Shown here: piece by piece, positions 33,574 to 43,597 of the stretch
Position numbering within the stretch: position 1 is the first letter of the stretch
Layout: the number at the start of each line of letters is the position of its first letter
Assembly (NCBI RefSeq): GCF_018863395.1
Contig: NZ_JAHKRR010000012.1
Coordinates: 62,001-126,000 of the forward strand
Length of the DNA stretch: 64,000 bases
From: Sinomicrobium weinanense
Lineage (GTDB): Bacteria > Bacteroidota > Bacteroidia > Flavobacteriales > Flavobacteriaceae
Direction of reading: 5' to 3'
Program-made: the position numbers and the translations under genes
Notes under the pieces: model-generated
Seen by the model: the letters and a program-made list of their open reading frames with translations, nothing else
Told to the model about the DNA's origin: nothing
Database searches by the model: none

Positions 33574-35403
33574 TTACTCCAGGGAAACAGCATACATATA
33601 CCAGGCGGCATGCGGCAACCACTGTTCTAACCAGCGCCAATCGTTGTCCTTTCCCGTTTTTTTATACGACAGATTAAAATCGATCCCCGTATTTTCTTCA
33701 TAGCCCCCGGTAATACCGTTTACGATCCCTCCCGGGGCATTGGTGTATTCAAAGGTGCCGAAAAACTCGTATTGGGGATTGTTATAGCCGGAGCCCTCCA
33801 GCATACAGGCATTGTATGGGTTCAACCCCAGTATCCAATTGAGTTGATCCGTGGCAAAACGCATCAGTTTTTCCTGAAAAACGGTATCATCGGAAAATAA
33901 TGACATGGCGCTTTTGGCCGCAGCAGCCATGGAGCCCAGGCGTGCATTTTCGCCTTGCCACCAGGGCGATGCTTCCGTATTATGCGGAAAAAAGAATGCA
34001 CTTTTCCGATGACCCAAAGTATCCTGCACCAGCTGCCGGCTATATCCGAAAGGGTTGGTAACCTCTGCCGTAATATTCAGCTCAAACTCCAGGGAACCTT
34101 TTATGGCGGACTTAATTTTGCGTTTTAAACCGGCATCTGCCAGGGGATAAAATTCAAGAAGGCTAACTATGGGAAACCCGGCATCCGAAGGATGGAAAAA
34201 GGGGCGGTCCCCTTCATCTACGCTCCAATAGTTTTTATAAGACTTCCACGAGGTAAGCCGGTTCAATATAGAATTTGCCCGTCGTGTTGCAGCATTGTGG
34301 TACTTTTCCTTTTCTGTGGCCCTGTACAGTTCTGTAGCTGCACAAAGTGCCGTAAAATCGTCTAGCATATTTTCTTTTCCGTCATTGGTCATTTTTACAT
34401 TTTCCTTTTCCAGAAAAGCAAAGGCCTGCTCTGCCACTTTTAAATATTCGGCATTCCTAAATTCGCCCGAAACTTTATATGTTGAAGCCATAGCCAGTGC
34501 GGCAATACTTACGCCCCCACCGGAGCGGTAGCTGGTTTGAAAACTCCGCCATTCGGAACCATCTTCATTTTTGGAGAAGGTTTCATCCTTATTTTCCTTG
34601 ATGGTATAATTATGGGCTTCCGGTTGAATTTCGCGGTCCCTGGGAAGTTTTTCAGGGCCCGGTGCGGTAATGGACCGGTAAAAACTCCCGTTCTCTACAT
34701 GCATACGCACTAAAAAATCGGCTCCGTACATGGCCTCGTCCAGGATCCTCCTTTTAAATTGCCTGAAATCTTTATCTCCCCTTTTTTCCAATTGCCGGTA
34801 GGTTTTAAAAAGGCTCCAGGCCGTTAAGGATATTTGTTGCGGATTAAAATAGGTCGAAAAAGTGAGGTGCGACAAATGCTTGCCATAATCGCCCGTAGCG
34901 TCATACCATCCTCCGTGTGCATCCACTTCACCCGTGGTATGCCCTGTGAGCAGGATATGACTGTCTGCCTTGTCGTACAGGCCGGAACTGCGCTGTCCTT
35001 TGAAATAATAAATGACGTCGGACAGTGTTTTCTTTTCCAAAAGGTTTTCATCGATAGAAAAAGGAAAAGACACCTTTACCGTGTCTTTGTAAAATACTTT
35101 AATATAATATTCTCCCTTTTGTTTTACTGCCGAAAAATCACCAGACCAGAATACCCAGTTTTTCCAATTTTTCACTTTCCCTTCCGAAGTCAGGTTTCCG
35201 GTAAAGATATTTTCGTCAGAAACGGCATCGACCACATAGAATTTTTCGGGGTTTACGGTATCCTTGTTATCGGCTTTCAGTACAAATCGCTTCGGAGCAT
35301 CGAACTCATATCCCAAATGGTTGGTCAATATTTCCATTTGTTGTGAAAAGACCAGGGGGGTATAAATGGCAAACAATACAAAATACAATACTTTGCTTTT
35401 CAT
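33574..35403 (-). CDS. Glycoside hydrolase family 9 (endoglucanase-type)
   Basis: A 609-residue secreted enzyme. Signal peptide 1-20, an N-terminal Ig-like domain (about 22-110, CelD-type), then the GH9 (alpha/alpha)6 barrel. The catalytic aspartates are in GGWYDATGDYGKHLSH; LNWILGLNPYNACMLEGSG and the final WRWLEQWLPHAAWY, with the likely acid Glu, are GH9 signatures. It should cut beta-1,4-glucans or related polymers. I use the ATG at 35403, at the start of the signal peptide. No SusC/D pair lies beside it. Confidence 0.9.
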   Translation of the reverse strand: MKSKVLYFVLFAIYTPLVFSQQMEILTNHLGYEFDAPKRFVLKADNKDTVNPEKFYVVDAVSDENIFTGNLTSEGKVKNWKNWVFWSGDFSAVKQKGEYYIKVFYKDTVKVSFPFSIDENLLEKKTLSDVIYYFKGQRSSGLYDKADSHILLTGHTTGEVDAHGGWYDATGDYGKHLSHLTFSTYFNPQQISLTAWSLFKTYRQLEKRGDKDFRQFKRRILDEAMYGADFLVRMHVENGSFYRSITAPGPEKLPRDREIQPEAHNYTIKENKDETFSKNEDGSEWRSFQTSYRSGGGVSIAALAMASTYKVSGEFRNAEYLKVAEQAFAFLEKENVKMTNDGKENMLDDFTALCAATELYRATEKEKYHNAATRRANSILNRLTSWKSYKNYWSVDEGDRPFFHPSDAGFPIVSLLEFYPLADAGLKRKIKSAIKGSLEFELNITAEVTNPFGYSRQLVQDTLGHRKSAFFFPHNTEASPWWQGENARLGSMAAAAKSAMSLFSDDTVFQEKLMRFATDQLNWILGLNPYNACMLEGSGYNNPQYEFFGTFEYTNAPGGIVNGITGGYEENTGIDFNLSYKKTGKDNDWRWLEQWLPHAAWYMYAVSLE

Positions 35404-35761
35404 GATTGGAATTTTAATGGGGTATTTTTTATAAATTATATGCAAATTAGTAAAAAAATCGCCTGATCGCACCTTACGATGAACTGAGTATTGAGAAAAC
35501 TTCTATGTTTTGTTCTTTACCTTTTTAAACGAAGAATATCCCGAACAAAGATGCCGAATTAACATCCGGAACACCCGGCTCCTTTTGTTTTTACCTCCAT
35601 TTTAAGAAATATTTAAGTTTATTTCCTTCATTTTTTAGCATTTTTACCACAATTCTAAATACACCACTAATGAAATGCCCATAACCAAATTTATCGGATA
35701 CCAGCCGAAATAATTATTGGGCATTCCATCTGACCTATAAAAACAAATAAAAAAAGAACAG
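35404..35761. other. Divergent promoter region of GH9 and S9 peptidase genes
   Basis: No gene is supported here. The region is AT-rich and lies between two genes read away from each other. One small inverted repeat is seen: AATGCCCA (35674-35681) and TGGGCATT (35718-35725), 36 bp before the S9 peptidase start. It could be an operator or an mRNA leader hairpin. Confidence 0.45.
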
Positions 35762-38191
35762 ATGAAACTAAAGCTATTTCTTCTCTCATTCCTGTGTGCA
35801 GGTTTCGGTATTTTCGCAACGGCACAGGAAAACCTGACCTATCAAAAACCACCGAAAGAGATCCTGGAACTGGTGGATATTCAGCAGCCACCTTCTGTTC
35901 TTATGGACAATGCCAAGGAAAATATGCTGTTGTTGTACCGCAACAGTTACAAGACCATCGCTGAGCTTTCTGAAGACGAATTGAGACTGGCCGGCCTGCG
36001 CATTAACCCGAAGACCAATATTTCCAGCAGGGCCAGGTTTATTAACAATATCAAGTTCAAGAAACTGACCGAACCCGAACCCCGGCAGGTCACCGGGCTT
36101 CCGGAAAACCCCAGGCTGTCTAATTTTAACTGGTCTCCCGATGAAAAGAAAATGGCCTTTACCCATACTACGGATACCGGAGTGGAAGTATGGGTATTGG
36201 ATGTCGCTGAAGGAGAAGCCAAAAGTCTTACCGATGCCACCGTCAATGCCAATATGGGCAATCCCATCAGCTGGTTCAGGGATGGCAGTGCCCTCCTGGT
36301 CCGTATGCTCCCGGCAGACCGCCCTGCACTTATCGATACCGAAGAATCCGTACCCACCGGCCCTACTGTTACCGTGAGTGGTGGTATCCTGGCCCAGAAC
36401 CGGACGTACCAGGACCTGCTGAAGAGCAAGGCAGATGAATTTAATTTCGAAACGCTTACCACTTCCGAGCTCTACAAGGTGAACCTCAACGGTGATAAGT
36501 CGCTCTGGAAAGAAAAGGCCATGTACAGAGGCGAGAGCTTTTCTCCGGATGGAAAATATGTTATGGTCACTACCATACACCGGCCCTTTTCTTACATAGT
36601 GCCTTTGTATCGTTTTCCTTCCACTACGGATATTTATGACCTGGACGGAAACCTGGTACAGACCATAGAAAAAACTCCGCTTATCGAAGACCTGCCTAAA
36701 GGTTTTATGGCGACAAGGCAGGGAAAAAGAAATATTTCCTGGCGGTCAGACCAACCGGCTACCCTGGTATGGGCGGAAGCCCTGGATGGTGGTGACCCGG
36801 AAAAAGAAGTACCCTTCCGGGACGAAATCTTTTCGCAGGATGCACCATTCAAAGAAAAGCCAAAATCTCTCGTAAAGACCATAAACCGTTTTTCCGGTAT
36901 TACCTGGGGGAACGACCGCATCGCGATTATGTATGACAGATGGTGGAACAACCGCAACACCAAGACTTATGTATTCAACCCTTCCAGGCCCGGGGAAGAA
37001 GCAAAGGTCATATTTGACAGGAACTATCAGGACCGGTATAGCGACCCCGGAGACCTTGAAACAGAAAAGAACAAATACGGACAATATGTACTGAAACTGG
37101 ACGGGAACACTGCCTACCTTATAGGTGATGGCTATTCCGAAAAAGGCCAGTTCCCTTTTGTCGACGAAATAAATCTTTCTAATTCCAAAAAAGAACGCCT
37201 GTATCAATCCCGTTCTACGGACAAACTGGAAAATATTCGTGCCGTAATGGATGCCCGTAAAGGAGAGCTCCTGGTACGGATAGAATCCAAAAACGAATAT
37301 CCCAATTATTATATCAGGAACCTGAAAAAACGGGTAGCGCCTATGCCTGTGACCCGTTTTAAAAGCCCTTTCAAAAGCCTCGAGGATGTTCATAAAGAAG
37401 TCGTGACCTATAAAAGAGGCGACGGACTGGAGCTGAGCGGCACACTCTATCTTCCGGCAGGTTATGACCTGAACAAAAAGGAAAAACTCCCCATGATCCT
37501 CTGGGCCTATCCCCGGGAATACAAGGATAAGAACAGTGCAGCTCAGACCACTGCCAATCCCAATGCATTTACCTTTCCCTACTACGGCTCTCCGGTATAC
37601 TGGGTAACCCGGGGCTACGCAGTCCTCGACGGCGCTGCGTTTCCCATCATCGGAGAAGGAGACAGGGAACCCAACGACAGCTTCCGGGAACAGCTGGTGG
37701 CTAATGCCAAAGCGGCTATCGATGCCGTAGATGCCCTGGGATATATAGACCGGGAAAGAGTGGCCGTGGGAGGGCATTCTTACGGAGCCTTTATGACGGC
37801 AAACCTGCTAACACACTCCAAGCTGTTTGCTGCGGGAATTGCGCGAAGCGGAGCTTATAACCGTACACTTACCCCATTCGGTTTTCAGAGCGAGGAACGG
37901 AACTACTGGGAAGCCCCGGAAATCTACAATGGCATGTCTCCCTTTATGCATGCCGACAAGATGAAAACCCCGTTGCTGCTCATCCACGGAGAAGCAGACA
38001 ACAACTCCGGTACCTACCCCATGCAAAGCGAGCGTTACTTTAATGCCCTGAAAGGTTTTGGCGCTCCGGCAAGACTGGTGATGCTACCGAAAGAAAGCCA
38101 CGGTTATGCTGCCCTCGAATCTATTCTGCACGTGCTGTGGGAACAGGATCAATGGCTTGAAAAGTATGTAAAGAATAAAAATAAAGAATAG
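35762..38191 (+). CDS. Prolyl oligopeptidase family (S9) serine peptidase
   Basis: An 809-residue exported peptidase: signal peptide 1-20, a beta-propeller N-terminal part to about 540, and an alpha/beta hydrolase domain at the C-terminus. The nucleophile is in VAVGGHSYGAFMTANLL, the Asp in LLIHGEADNNSGTYP and the His in ESHGYAALES. Length and the MILWAYPREYKDK stretch point to the glutamyl-endopeptidase-like S9 group. It probably digests peptides in the periplasm or on the surface. No operon partner is seen. Confidence 0.92.
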   Translation: MKLKLFLLSFLCAGFGIFATAQENLTYQKPPKEILELVDIQQPPSVLMDNAKENMLLLYRNSYKTIAELSEDELRLAGLRINPKTNISSRARFINNIKFKKLTEPEPRQVTGLPENPRLSNFNWSPDEKKMAFTHTTDTGVEVWVLDVAEGEAKSLTDATVNANMGNPISWFRDGSALLVRMLPADRPALIDTEESVPTGPTVTVSGGILAQNRTYQDLLKSKADEFNFETLTTSELYKVNLNGDKSLWKEKAMYRGESFSPDGKYVMVTTIHRPFSYIVPLYRFPSTTDIYDLDGNLVQTIEKTPLIEDLPKGFMATRQGKRNISWRSDQPATLVWAEALDGGDPEKEVPFRDEIFSQDAPFKEKPKSLVKTINRFSGITWGNDRIAIMYDRWWNNRNTKTYVFNPSRPGEEAKVIFDRNYQDRYSDPGDLETEKNKYGQYVLKLDGNTAYLIGDGYSEKGQFPFVDEINLSNSKKERLYQSRSTDKLENIRAVMDARKGELLVRIESKNEYPNYYIRNLKKRVAPMPVTRFKSPFKSLEDVHKEVVTYKRGDGLELSGTLYLPAGYDLNKKEKLPMILWAYPREYKDKNSAAQTTANPNAFTFPYYGSPVYWVTRGYAVLDGAAFPIIGEGDREPNDSFREQLVANAKAAIDAVDALGYIDRERVAVGGHSYGAFMTANLLTHSKLFAAGIARSGAYNRTLTPFGFQSEERNYWEAPEIYNGMSPFMHADKMKTPLLLIHGEADNNSGTYPMQSERYFNALKGFGAPARLVMLPKESHGYAALESILHVLWEQDQWLEKYVKNKNKE

Positions 38192-38219
38192 GCAGAGAAA
38201 ACATCTGTTGTAAATACAG

Positions 38220-38343
38220 GAGGTCTTAAAAGTCTTTTAAACGTCATGCTGATTTGTTTCAGCATCCCATCCCGATTTGGAACAGTTGGGGATGAGAACC
38301 TGAAACAAGTTCAGGTTGACGTAAATGGTACTTTTGAGACCTC
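38220..38343. repeat. Inverted repeat between convergent genes
   Basis: Outer arms GAGGTCTTAAAAGT (38220-38233) and ACTTTTGAGACCTC (38330-38343), one mismatch. An inner part has ACGTCATGCTG and GTTTCAGCATCCCATCCC opposite GGGGATGAGAACCTGAAAC and TTGACGT. A T-run follows at once (38344-38352), so it can end S9 peptidase transcription. Confidence 0.7.
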
Positions 38344-38356
38344 TATTTTTTTATAA

Positions 38357-39085
38357 CTACTGAAGCCATATAAAAAGTGCCGCTGCCAGTGCACAGCCTA
38401 TCACAGGGCCTGCTACCGGCACCCAGGCATAAGACCAGTCGCTGTCTCCCTTGGTCTTTATCGGCAATATGGCATGCATGATCCTGGGGCCCAGGTCCCT
38501 GGCAGGATTAATAGCATATCCGGTAGTCCCTCCAAGCGACAGGCCTATGACCCAGACCAGGAAAGCCACAGGCAATGCTCCAACCGAACCGAGCCCTATG
38601 GGTTCTCCGGAAGAGGTTATTTCAGCCCCGGTGATGTAGAATATGGTAAACAGCAGGACAAAAGTCCCTATGATCTCACTTATGAGGTTGGAGGAGTACC
38701 GGCGTATGGCCGGACCGGTGCTGAAGACGGCCAGTACCGTTCCTTTGTCCTCCGTACGGTCAAAATGGTCCCGGTACATCAGCCAGACCAGGAAAGCTCC
38801 GGTCATGGCCCCCAGTACCTGTGCTACTATGAACAATGCTACCTGTGCCCAGGCAAACTTTCCTGCAATGGCCAGGGCTATGGTCACAGCCGGATTTATA
38901 TGTGCTCCGCTGTAAGGGCCTGCCACGGTAACCCCGACAAAAACGGCCAGCGCCCATCCGGTAGTTATAACGATCCAGCCGCCGTTATTGCCCTTGGTGC
39001 CTTTAAGGACAACATTGGCAACAACGCCATCACCTAAAAGAATGAGAAGCATAGTACCTAAAAATTCTGCTGTAAGTGGTGTCAT
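38357..39085 (-). CDS. glpF: Glycerol uptake facilitator (MIP family)
   Basis: A 242-residue, six-helix channel with two half-helix NPA motifs (SGAHINPAVTIALAI and GYAINPARDLGPR). The Asp after the second NPA (NPARD) marks aquaglyceroporins, which pass glycerol. It is the last gene of the glpD-glpK-glpF run, 111 bp after glpK. The gap between them holds a dispersed palindrome that overlaps the glpK stop codon. Confidence 0.95.
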   Translation of the reverse strand: MTPLTAEFLGTMLLILLGDGVVANVVLKGTKGNNGGWIVITTGWALAVFVGVTVAGPYSGAHINPAVTIALAIAGKFAWAQVALFIVAQVLGAMTGAFLVWLMYRDHFDRTEDKGTVLAVFSTGPAIRRYSSNLISEIIGTFVLLFTIFYITGAEITSSGEPIGLGSVGALPVAFLVWVIGLSLGGTTGYAINPARDLGPRIMHAILPIKTKGDSDWSYAWVPVAGPVIGCALAAALFIWLQ

Positions 39086-39175
39086 TGGTGTTTTATTTGG
39101 TTGTAATTTAAATTTTTTATTATCATTTGAGATGCGCAGCCTCTCCCGATATTTTCAGGGGCCTCTCTTCTCGTT

Positions 39176-39200
39176 GAGACGCACGCCCGTGCATCTCTAC
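39176..39200. repeat. GTAGAGAYGCAC palindrome overlapping the glpK stop codon
   Basis: Arms GAGACGCAC (39176-39184) and GTGCATCTC (39189-39197), followed by TAC. Read on the minus strand the conserved start GTAGAGATGCAC supplies the TAG stop of glpK. A further degenerate unit (GAGATGCGCAGCCTC) lies at about 39129-39143. The same element ends tatC at 63452-63497. Confidence 0.75.
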
Positions 39201-40684
39201 ATAGAATGGCTTTGTGTGGCCTTGATGGCGCGTTTCCACCCGGCGATCCCCTCTTCCATATTGTGATCGGGATCGGGTGTAAATTCTTTTTCTGCCTGCC
39301 AGAGCTGCTGTATTTCTTCCATGTCTTTCCAGTACCCTGTGGCCAATCCGGCCAGGTAGGCTGCTCCCAGTGCAGTGGTCTCGACCACATTAGGGCGTAT
39401 TACATTACATTTCAGCAGGTCGGACTGGAACTGCATCAGCAGGTCGTTTACCGCTGCTCCCCCATCCACGCGTAGCTCCCTGATCTCGATCCCGGCATCG
39501 GCCTGCATGGCCCTGAGCACATCTGCCGTCTGGTACGCTATGGATTCCAGCGCTGCACGGGCTATATGGGCTGCGGTCGTCCCTCTCGTCAGGCCCACCA
39601 TTGTACCCCGGGCATCGGAGTTCCAGTACGGTGCACCCAACCCGGCAAAGGCAGGAACAAAATACACCCCGTCGGTATCTTCTACCTGGCTGGCCAACTG
39701 TTCCACCTCATCCGATGAGCGTATAAATTTCAGTCCGTCCCTGAGCCATTGCACCACGGCCCCGGCTATAAAAATACTTCCTTCCAGGGCATACTGGGTT
39801 TTACCATTAATTTTCCAGGCCACGGTGGTCAGGAGATTATTTTCGGAGAGTTTGGGTTTGTCCCCTATGTTCATCAACATAAAACAGCCTGTCCCGTAAG
39901 TGTTCTTTACCATCCCAGGATCAATACACATCTGCCCGAAAAGCGCCGCCTGCTGATCACCGCCTATACCCGCTATGGGAATAGGAGTGGCAAATACGGT
40001 GGTTTTGGAATGCCCGTACACTTCGCTCGACTGCTTCACTTCCGGCAGTATGCTTTTGGGGATGGTAAACAGTTCCAGCAGCTCATCGTCCCACTCCATG
40101 GTATGGATATTGAACAACAGGGTACGGGAAGCATTGGTCACATCGGTAATGTGAAGTTCTCCTTTGGTAAAATTCCAGATGATCCAGCTGTCTACGGTAC
40201 CACAAACCAGTTCGCCTGCTTCTGCTTTTTCCCTGGCACCCGGTACATTGTCGAGTATCCACTTTACTTTTGTGGCCGAGAAGTACGAATCGATAATAAG
40301 CCCGGTCTTGTTGCGTATCAGCTCTTCTTTTCCCTGTTTTTTCAGTTCGGCGCAATAGGCTGCGGTCCTGCGGTCCTGCCAGACAATGGCATTGTATATG
40401 GGAATCCCCGTGTTCCTGTCCCAGACGATCACTGTTTCGCGCTGGTTGGTGATCCCCATGGCAGCAATGCTCTTGCCGTTAAGGCCTATCTTTGTTACCG
40501 CCTCTGCGGCCACACCCGCTTGCGTAGACCATATTTCCAGGGCATTGTGTTCCACCCAGCCCGGTTTGGGAAATATTTGAGTGAATTCTTTCTGAGCCAC
40601 CGAGACGATCTGTCCTTTTTCATCGAACAGAATGGCCCTGGAGCTCGTGGTTCCCTGGTCTAAGGCTAAAATATACTGTTTCAT
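39197..40684 (-). CDS. glpK: Glycerol kinase
   Basis: A 495-residue FGGY kinase that turns glycerol into glycerol 3-phosphate. Motifs: [16 protein letters not shown] at the N-terminus, [15 protein letters not shown] and the ATP-site [15 protein letters not shown] and [12 protein letters not shown]. The C-terminus holds [20 protein letters not shown]. Length matches GlpK. It is the middle gene of the glp operon, 116 bp after glpD. Its TAG stop lies in a dispersed repeat. Confidence 0.97.
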   Translation of the reverse strand: MKQYILALDQGTTSSRAILFDEKGQIVSVAQKEFTQIFPKPGWVEHNALEIWSTQAGVAAEAVTKIGLNGKSIAAMGITNQRETVIVWDRNTGIPIYNAIVWQDRRTAAYCAELKKQGKEELIRNKTGLIIDSYFSATKVKWILDNVPGAREKAEAGELVCGTVDSWIIWNFTKGELHITDVTNASRTLLFNIHTMEWDDELLELFTIPKSILPEVKQSSEVYGHSKTTVFATPIPIAGIGGDQQAALFGQMCIDPGMVKNTYGTGCFMLMNIGDKPKLSENNLLTTVAWKINGKTQYALEGSIFIAGAVVQWLRDGLKFIRSSDEVEQLASQVEDTDGVYFVPAFAGLGAPYWNSDARGTMVGLTRGTTAAHIARAALESIAYQTADVLRAMQADAGIEIRELRVDGGAAVNDLLMQFQSDLLKCNVIRPNVVETTALGAAYLAGLATGYWKDMEEIQQLWQAEKEFTPDPDHNMEEGIAGWKRAIKATQSHSM

Positions 40685-40800
40685 AATATCGGGTTATATT
40701 GGTAGATTGAGTTGTTTTTTGTCGGGTGTCGGAAGTCCGGTGTCCGATGTTAGATGACTGATATTAAGAGTTTGATCGTAAATAAATGTTACCTCGGACT

Positions 40801-42378
40801 TTAAATAATATAATTTTCAGCGACTTCTTCAAAGGCCTGTACCTGTTCTTTCTGCCATTGTTCGTCATAACCGAGTTCTTCTGCCATCAGCCTTGCTGTT
40901 TCCCCTGCCATACGCACCGCTGCCCTGGCATCCAGGAAAAGTGCCCTGGTACGCCTGGCCAGCACATCTTCTACGGTACGGGCCATTTCGTGCCGGGCTG
41001 CCCATATGACCTCGGCTTTTCTGTACTCCAAAGCATCGTCCAGTTTTTGGCCCAGTTCCGGATTGTCTTCGATCAGGGCCAGTACTTTTTCCCGGTCGCT
41101 TCCGTAGACATATAAGGGGTCGTTAAAATCAGGGCCGGGTTTTGCTCCGTGAATGGACAGGGTTTCGCTCTTGCTGTCCCGGTCGGGTAACCGCCCCAGG
41201 GATATGGCTTTTTTTATGGTATCCTCGCCCATTTTCCTGAAGGTCGTCCATTTCCCTCCTGTAATGGTAATAAGCCCGGCCTCGGAAACCAGTATCTTAT
41301 GGCTACGGGATATTTCCTTGGTCTTCCCGGAATCTCCCTGAGTGGCAGCCAGGGGCCTTAGCCCGGCAAATACGGACAGTACATCTTCCCGGCGTGGTTT
41401 TTTAGAGAGATAGCGCCCCGAAGTGTTCAGGATAAATACAATCTCTTCTTCCAGCGCCCGGGGTTCCAGGCTGTGTTCGTCCAGGGGGGTATCGGTGGTC
41501 CCTATCACGACTTTATTGTGCCAGGGCACTGCAAAGAGCACCCTTCCGTCATCGGTTTTCGGGATCATCACTGCATCTTCTCCCGGCAGGAAAGACCGGT
41601 TCAGCACCAGGTGAACTCCCTGGCTCGGGCGGACGAGATCCTGGCTGTCCGGTTTTTCCATTCGCAGGATATTGTCTACAAAAATCCCCGTGGCATTAAC
41701 CACTGCTTCGCCTTTAAGGTTATATACCTTTCCGGTTTCTTTATCTGTGGCAACAACCCCGTCTATATGCCCGTTTTTCTTTAACAGGCTGTTCACTTCC
41801 GCATAATTGAGTACCACAGCTCCGTGTTCTATACAGGTTTGAGCGAGGTTTACGGCCATACGCGAATCGTCGAACTGTCCGTCGTGATAGAGCACTCCCC
41901 CTCTTAACCCGTCTTTCTTTACGGTCGGGATCCGTTTCAGGGTCTCTCCTTTACGGATAAAAACAGAAGACCCCAGGCTGAGGCTTCCGGCCAGAAGGTC
42001 GTAGATCTTTAGCCCGAAGGTATAAAAAACACCTCCCCACCAGCGATAATTAGGAATTACGAACGATTGGTTTTTTACCAGGTGGGGTGCATTTTTCAAC
42101 AGCAATCCCCGCTCGCGAAGGGCTTCCCTTACCAGCCCGATATTGCCCTGCGCCAGGTAGCGTACTCCGCCATGTACCAGTTTGGTGCTCCGGCTGGACG
42201 TTCCCTTGGCAAAATCGGCCTGCTCCAGCACCAGGGTCTTATACCCGCGGCTTACACTGTCCAGAGCCACTCCCAGTCCGGTTGCCCCGCCGCCGACAAC
42301 TATGACATCCCACTTTTCTTCCTTTTCCAGCGCTTCTATCAACCTTGCCCTTTGAAAAGGACCGATTTCGTTATTCAT
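40801..42378 (-). CDS. glpD: FAD-dependent glycerol-3-phosphate dehydrogenase
   Basis: A 525-residue membrane-associated flavoprotein that oxidises glycerol 3-phosphate to dihydroxyacetone phosphate and passes electrons to quinone. The FAD site is VIVVGGGATGLGVALDSVSRG. Other signatures are SSRSTKLVHGGVRYLAQ and ITGGKWTTFRKMGEDT. The C-terminal domain is of the GlpD type. It is the first gene of the operon; a consensus promoter and a strong palindrome lie just upstream. Confidence 0.96.
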   Translation of the reverse strand: MNNEIGPFQRARLIEALEKEEKWDVIVVGGGATGLGVALDSVSRGYKTLVLEQADFAKGTSSRSTKLVHGGVRYLAQGNIGLVREALRERGLLLKNAPHLVKNQSFVIPNYRWWGGVFYTFGLKIYDLLAGSLSLGSSVFIRKGETLKRIPTVKKDGLRGGVLYHDGQFDDSRMAVNLAQTCIEHGAVVLNYAEVNSLLKKNGHIDGVVATDKETGKVYNLKGEAVVNATGIFVDNILRMEKPDSQDLVRPSQGVHLVLNRSFLPGEDAVMIPKTDDGRVLFAVPWHNKVVIGTTDTPLDEHSLEPRALEEEIVFILNTSGRYLSKKPRREDVLSVFAGLRPLAATQGDSGKTKEISRSHKILVSEAGLITITGGKWTTFRKMGEDTIKKAISLGRLPDRDSKSETLSIHGAKPGPDFNDPLYVYGSDREKVLALIEDNPELGQKLDDALEYRKAEVIWAARHEMARTVEDVLARRTRALFLDARAAVRMAGETARLMAEELGYDEQWQKEQVQAFEEVAENYII

Positions 42379-42403
42379 TTTTTCTATTTCAATTTTTACA
42401 AAT

Positions 42404-42475
42404 AAGTTTCGTTTAATTAAAAACTAATTAATAACGAAACTTTTCAAAAGTAAATGATATTTATCAATTCCCAAA
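42404..42475 (-). promoter_or_regulatory. glpDKF promoter and candidate GlpR operator
   Basis: On the minus strand TTTG (42472-42475) and TACTTTTG (42445-42452) are exactly 19 bp apart, the full Bacteroidota promoter. Directly after it lies a perfect inverted repeat: AAGTTTCGTT (42404-42413) and AACGAAACTT (42433-42442), with TAATTA words inside each arm. A bound repressor would cover the transcription start. TTTCGTTT words recur near the divergent glpR gene. Confidence 0.7.
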
Positions 42476-42742
42476 AAAAATTTCATCCTTTTTGAAATTT
42501 GCGTATGAAGCGATTTAAATTTTTCTTTGAACCCATTTAAATTTCTGAACCATTGAGAATTGCTTTGAAGTTTTGGAGGTATTTACAGAGCCTTGTAGTG
42601 ATCTTCAGCGAAATGTCCATACCACAAATCTATACAAGTCACAATAAATCACCTCAATACAGACCTTTAAAACCCAGAGACATCCTTATGTATTTCGGTT
42701 TCCCGCGAAAAATACCAGTCACGTAAAAACTATTTCTTTAAT

Positions 42743-42772
42743 TTTCGTTTCCAACCCTGTTTTGTTTCGTTT
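42743..42772 (+). promoter_or_regulatory. TTTCGTTT half-sites before glpR
   Basis: TTTCGTTT occurs at 42743-42750 and 42765-42772, 22 bp apart (about two helix turns), 70-100 bp before the glpR start codon. The word matches the core of the glpD palindrome, so the repressor may also act on its own gene. The rest of the 463-bp divergent gap shows no gene. Confidence 0.5.
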
Positions 42773-42841
42773 CATTACTTTTATTGGAGTTTTTTTTAAA
42801 CTTTTACGTATTTTTATGGCCATAAACGGGCATATTGCATT

Positions 42842-43597
42842 ATGATGAACAGACACAGACAGATACTGGATAAACTGGCCAGGGAAAAACACGTAGAGGT
42901 CCTGGAGCTGAGCAAAGAGCTGCAGACATCTGCCGTAACCATCCGCAAGGATTTGCGTTTACTGGAAGAAAAGGGCCTGCTGTTCCGTACACACGGCGGG
43001 GCTTCCCTGGAAAATCCGTATGTGAATGACAGGCATGTCAATGAAAAGGAGAAAGTGCAGACCGAGGAGAAGAAAGCTATTGCCGCAGCCGCAGCCAAAC
43101 TCGTAGACACGGCCGAGTCCATTATTATTGCCTCCGGAACTACTGTGCTGGCCTTTGCCCGGGCCATTCAGCCCAAAGAAAAACTCATTGTTATCACCTC
43201 TGCCCTGAACGTTGCCACGGAACTTCTGAGGCACCCCAATATAGAGGTTCTGCAACTGGGAGGCTATACCCGCCACAGCTCCTCTTCGGTCACCGGGCAC
43301 TATGCAGAAATGATCCTGGAAGAAACCTCCTGCAACAAGCTTTTTATCGGTGTGGACGGTATAGACCTGGATTTCGGACTCACCACCACCGATATCACCG
43401 AAGCACACCTCAACCAGAAAATGATACGTTCGGCCCAGGAGGTCATTGTGCTGGCCGACGCCACCAAATTCGGAAAAAAAGGATTCGGAAAAATATGCGA
43501 ACTGGACCAGGTAGACCACATTATCACGGATAAAAGCATCTCCCCCGCGCTGGTCAAAAAATTAAGGGACCAGGGGGTTATGGTTACGGTGGCTTAG
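42842..43597 (+). CDS. glpR: DeoR family regulator of glycerol genes
   Basis: A 251-residue repressor. The DeoR helix-turn-helix is at residues 5-57 (HVEVLELSKELQTSAVTIRKDLRLLEEKGLL), with FRTHGGASLENP right after. The sugar-phosphate isomerase-like effector domain has TEEKKAIAAAAA, IIIASGTTVLAFA and GGYTRHSSSSVTG; the inducer would be glycerol 3-phosphate or a related phosphate. It is divergent from glpD, whose promoter carries a palindrome with the same core as sites before glpR. Low-complexity GAGGGTGAGA-type DNA starts right after its stop codon. Confidence 0.92.
   Translation: MMNRHRQILDKLAREKHVEVLELSKELQTSAVTIRKDLRLLEEKGLLFRTHGGASLENPYVNDRHVNEKEKVQTEEKKAIAAAAAKLVDTAESIIIASGTTVLAFARAIQPKEKLIVITSALNVATELLRHPNIEVLQLGGYTRHSSSSVTGHYAEMILEETSCNKLFIGVDGIDLDFGLTTTDITEAHLNQKMIRSAQEVIVLADATKFGKKGFGKICELDQVDHIITDKSISPALVKKLRDQGVMVTVA

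Noticed and set aside
36746-37777. 343-codon minus-strand frame opposite the S9 peptidase
   Set aside because: Shadow frame; the catalytic motifs lie on the plus strand.
39749-40663. 304-codon plus-strand frame opposite glpK
   Set aside because: Shadow frame; glpK motifs on the minus strand are complete.
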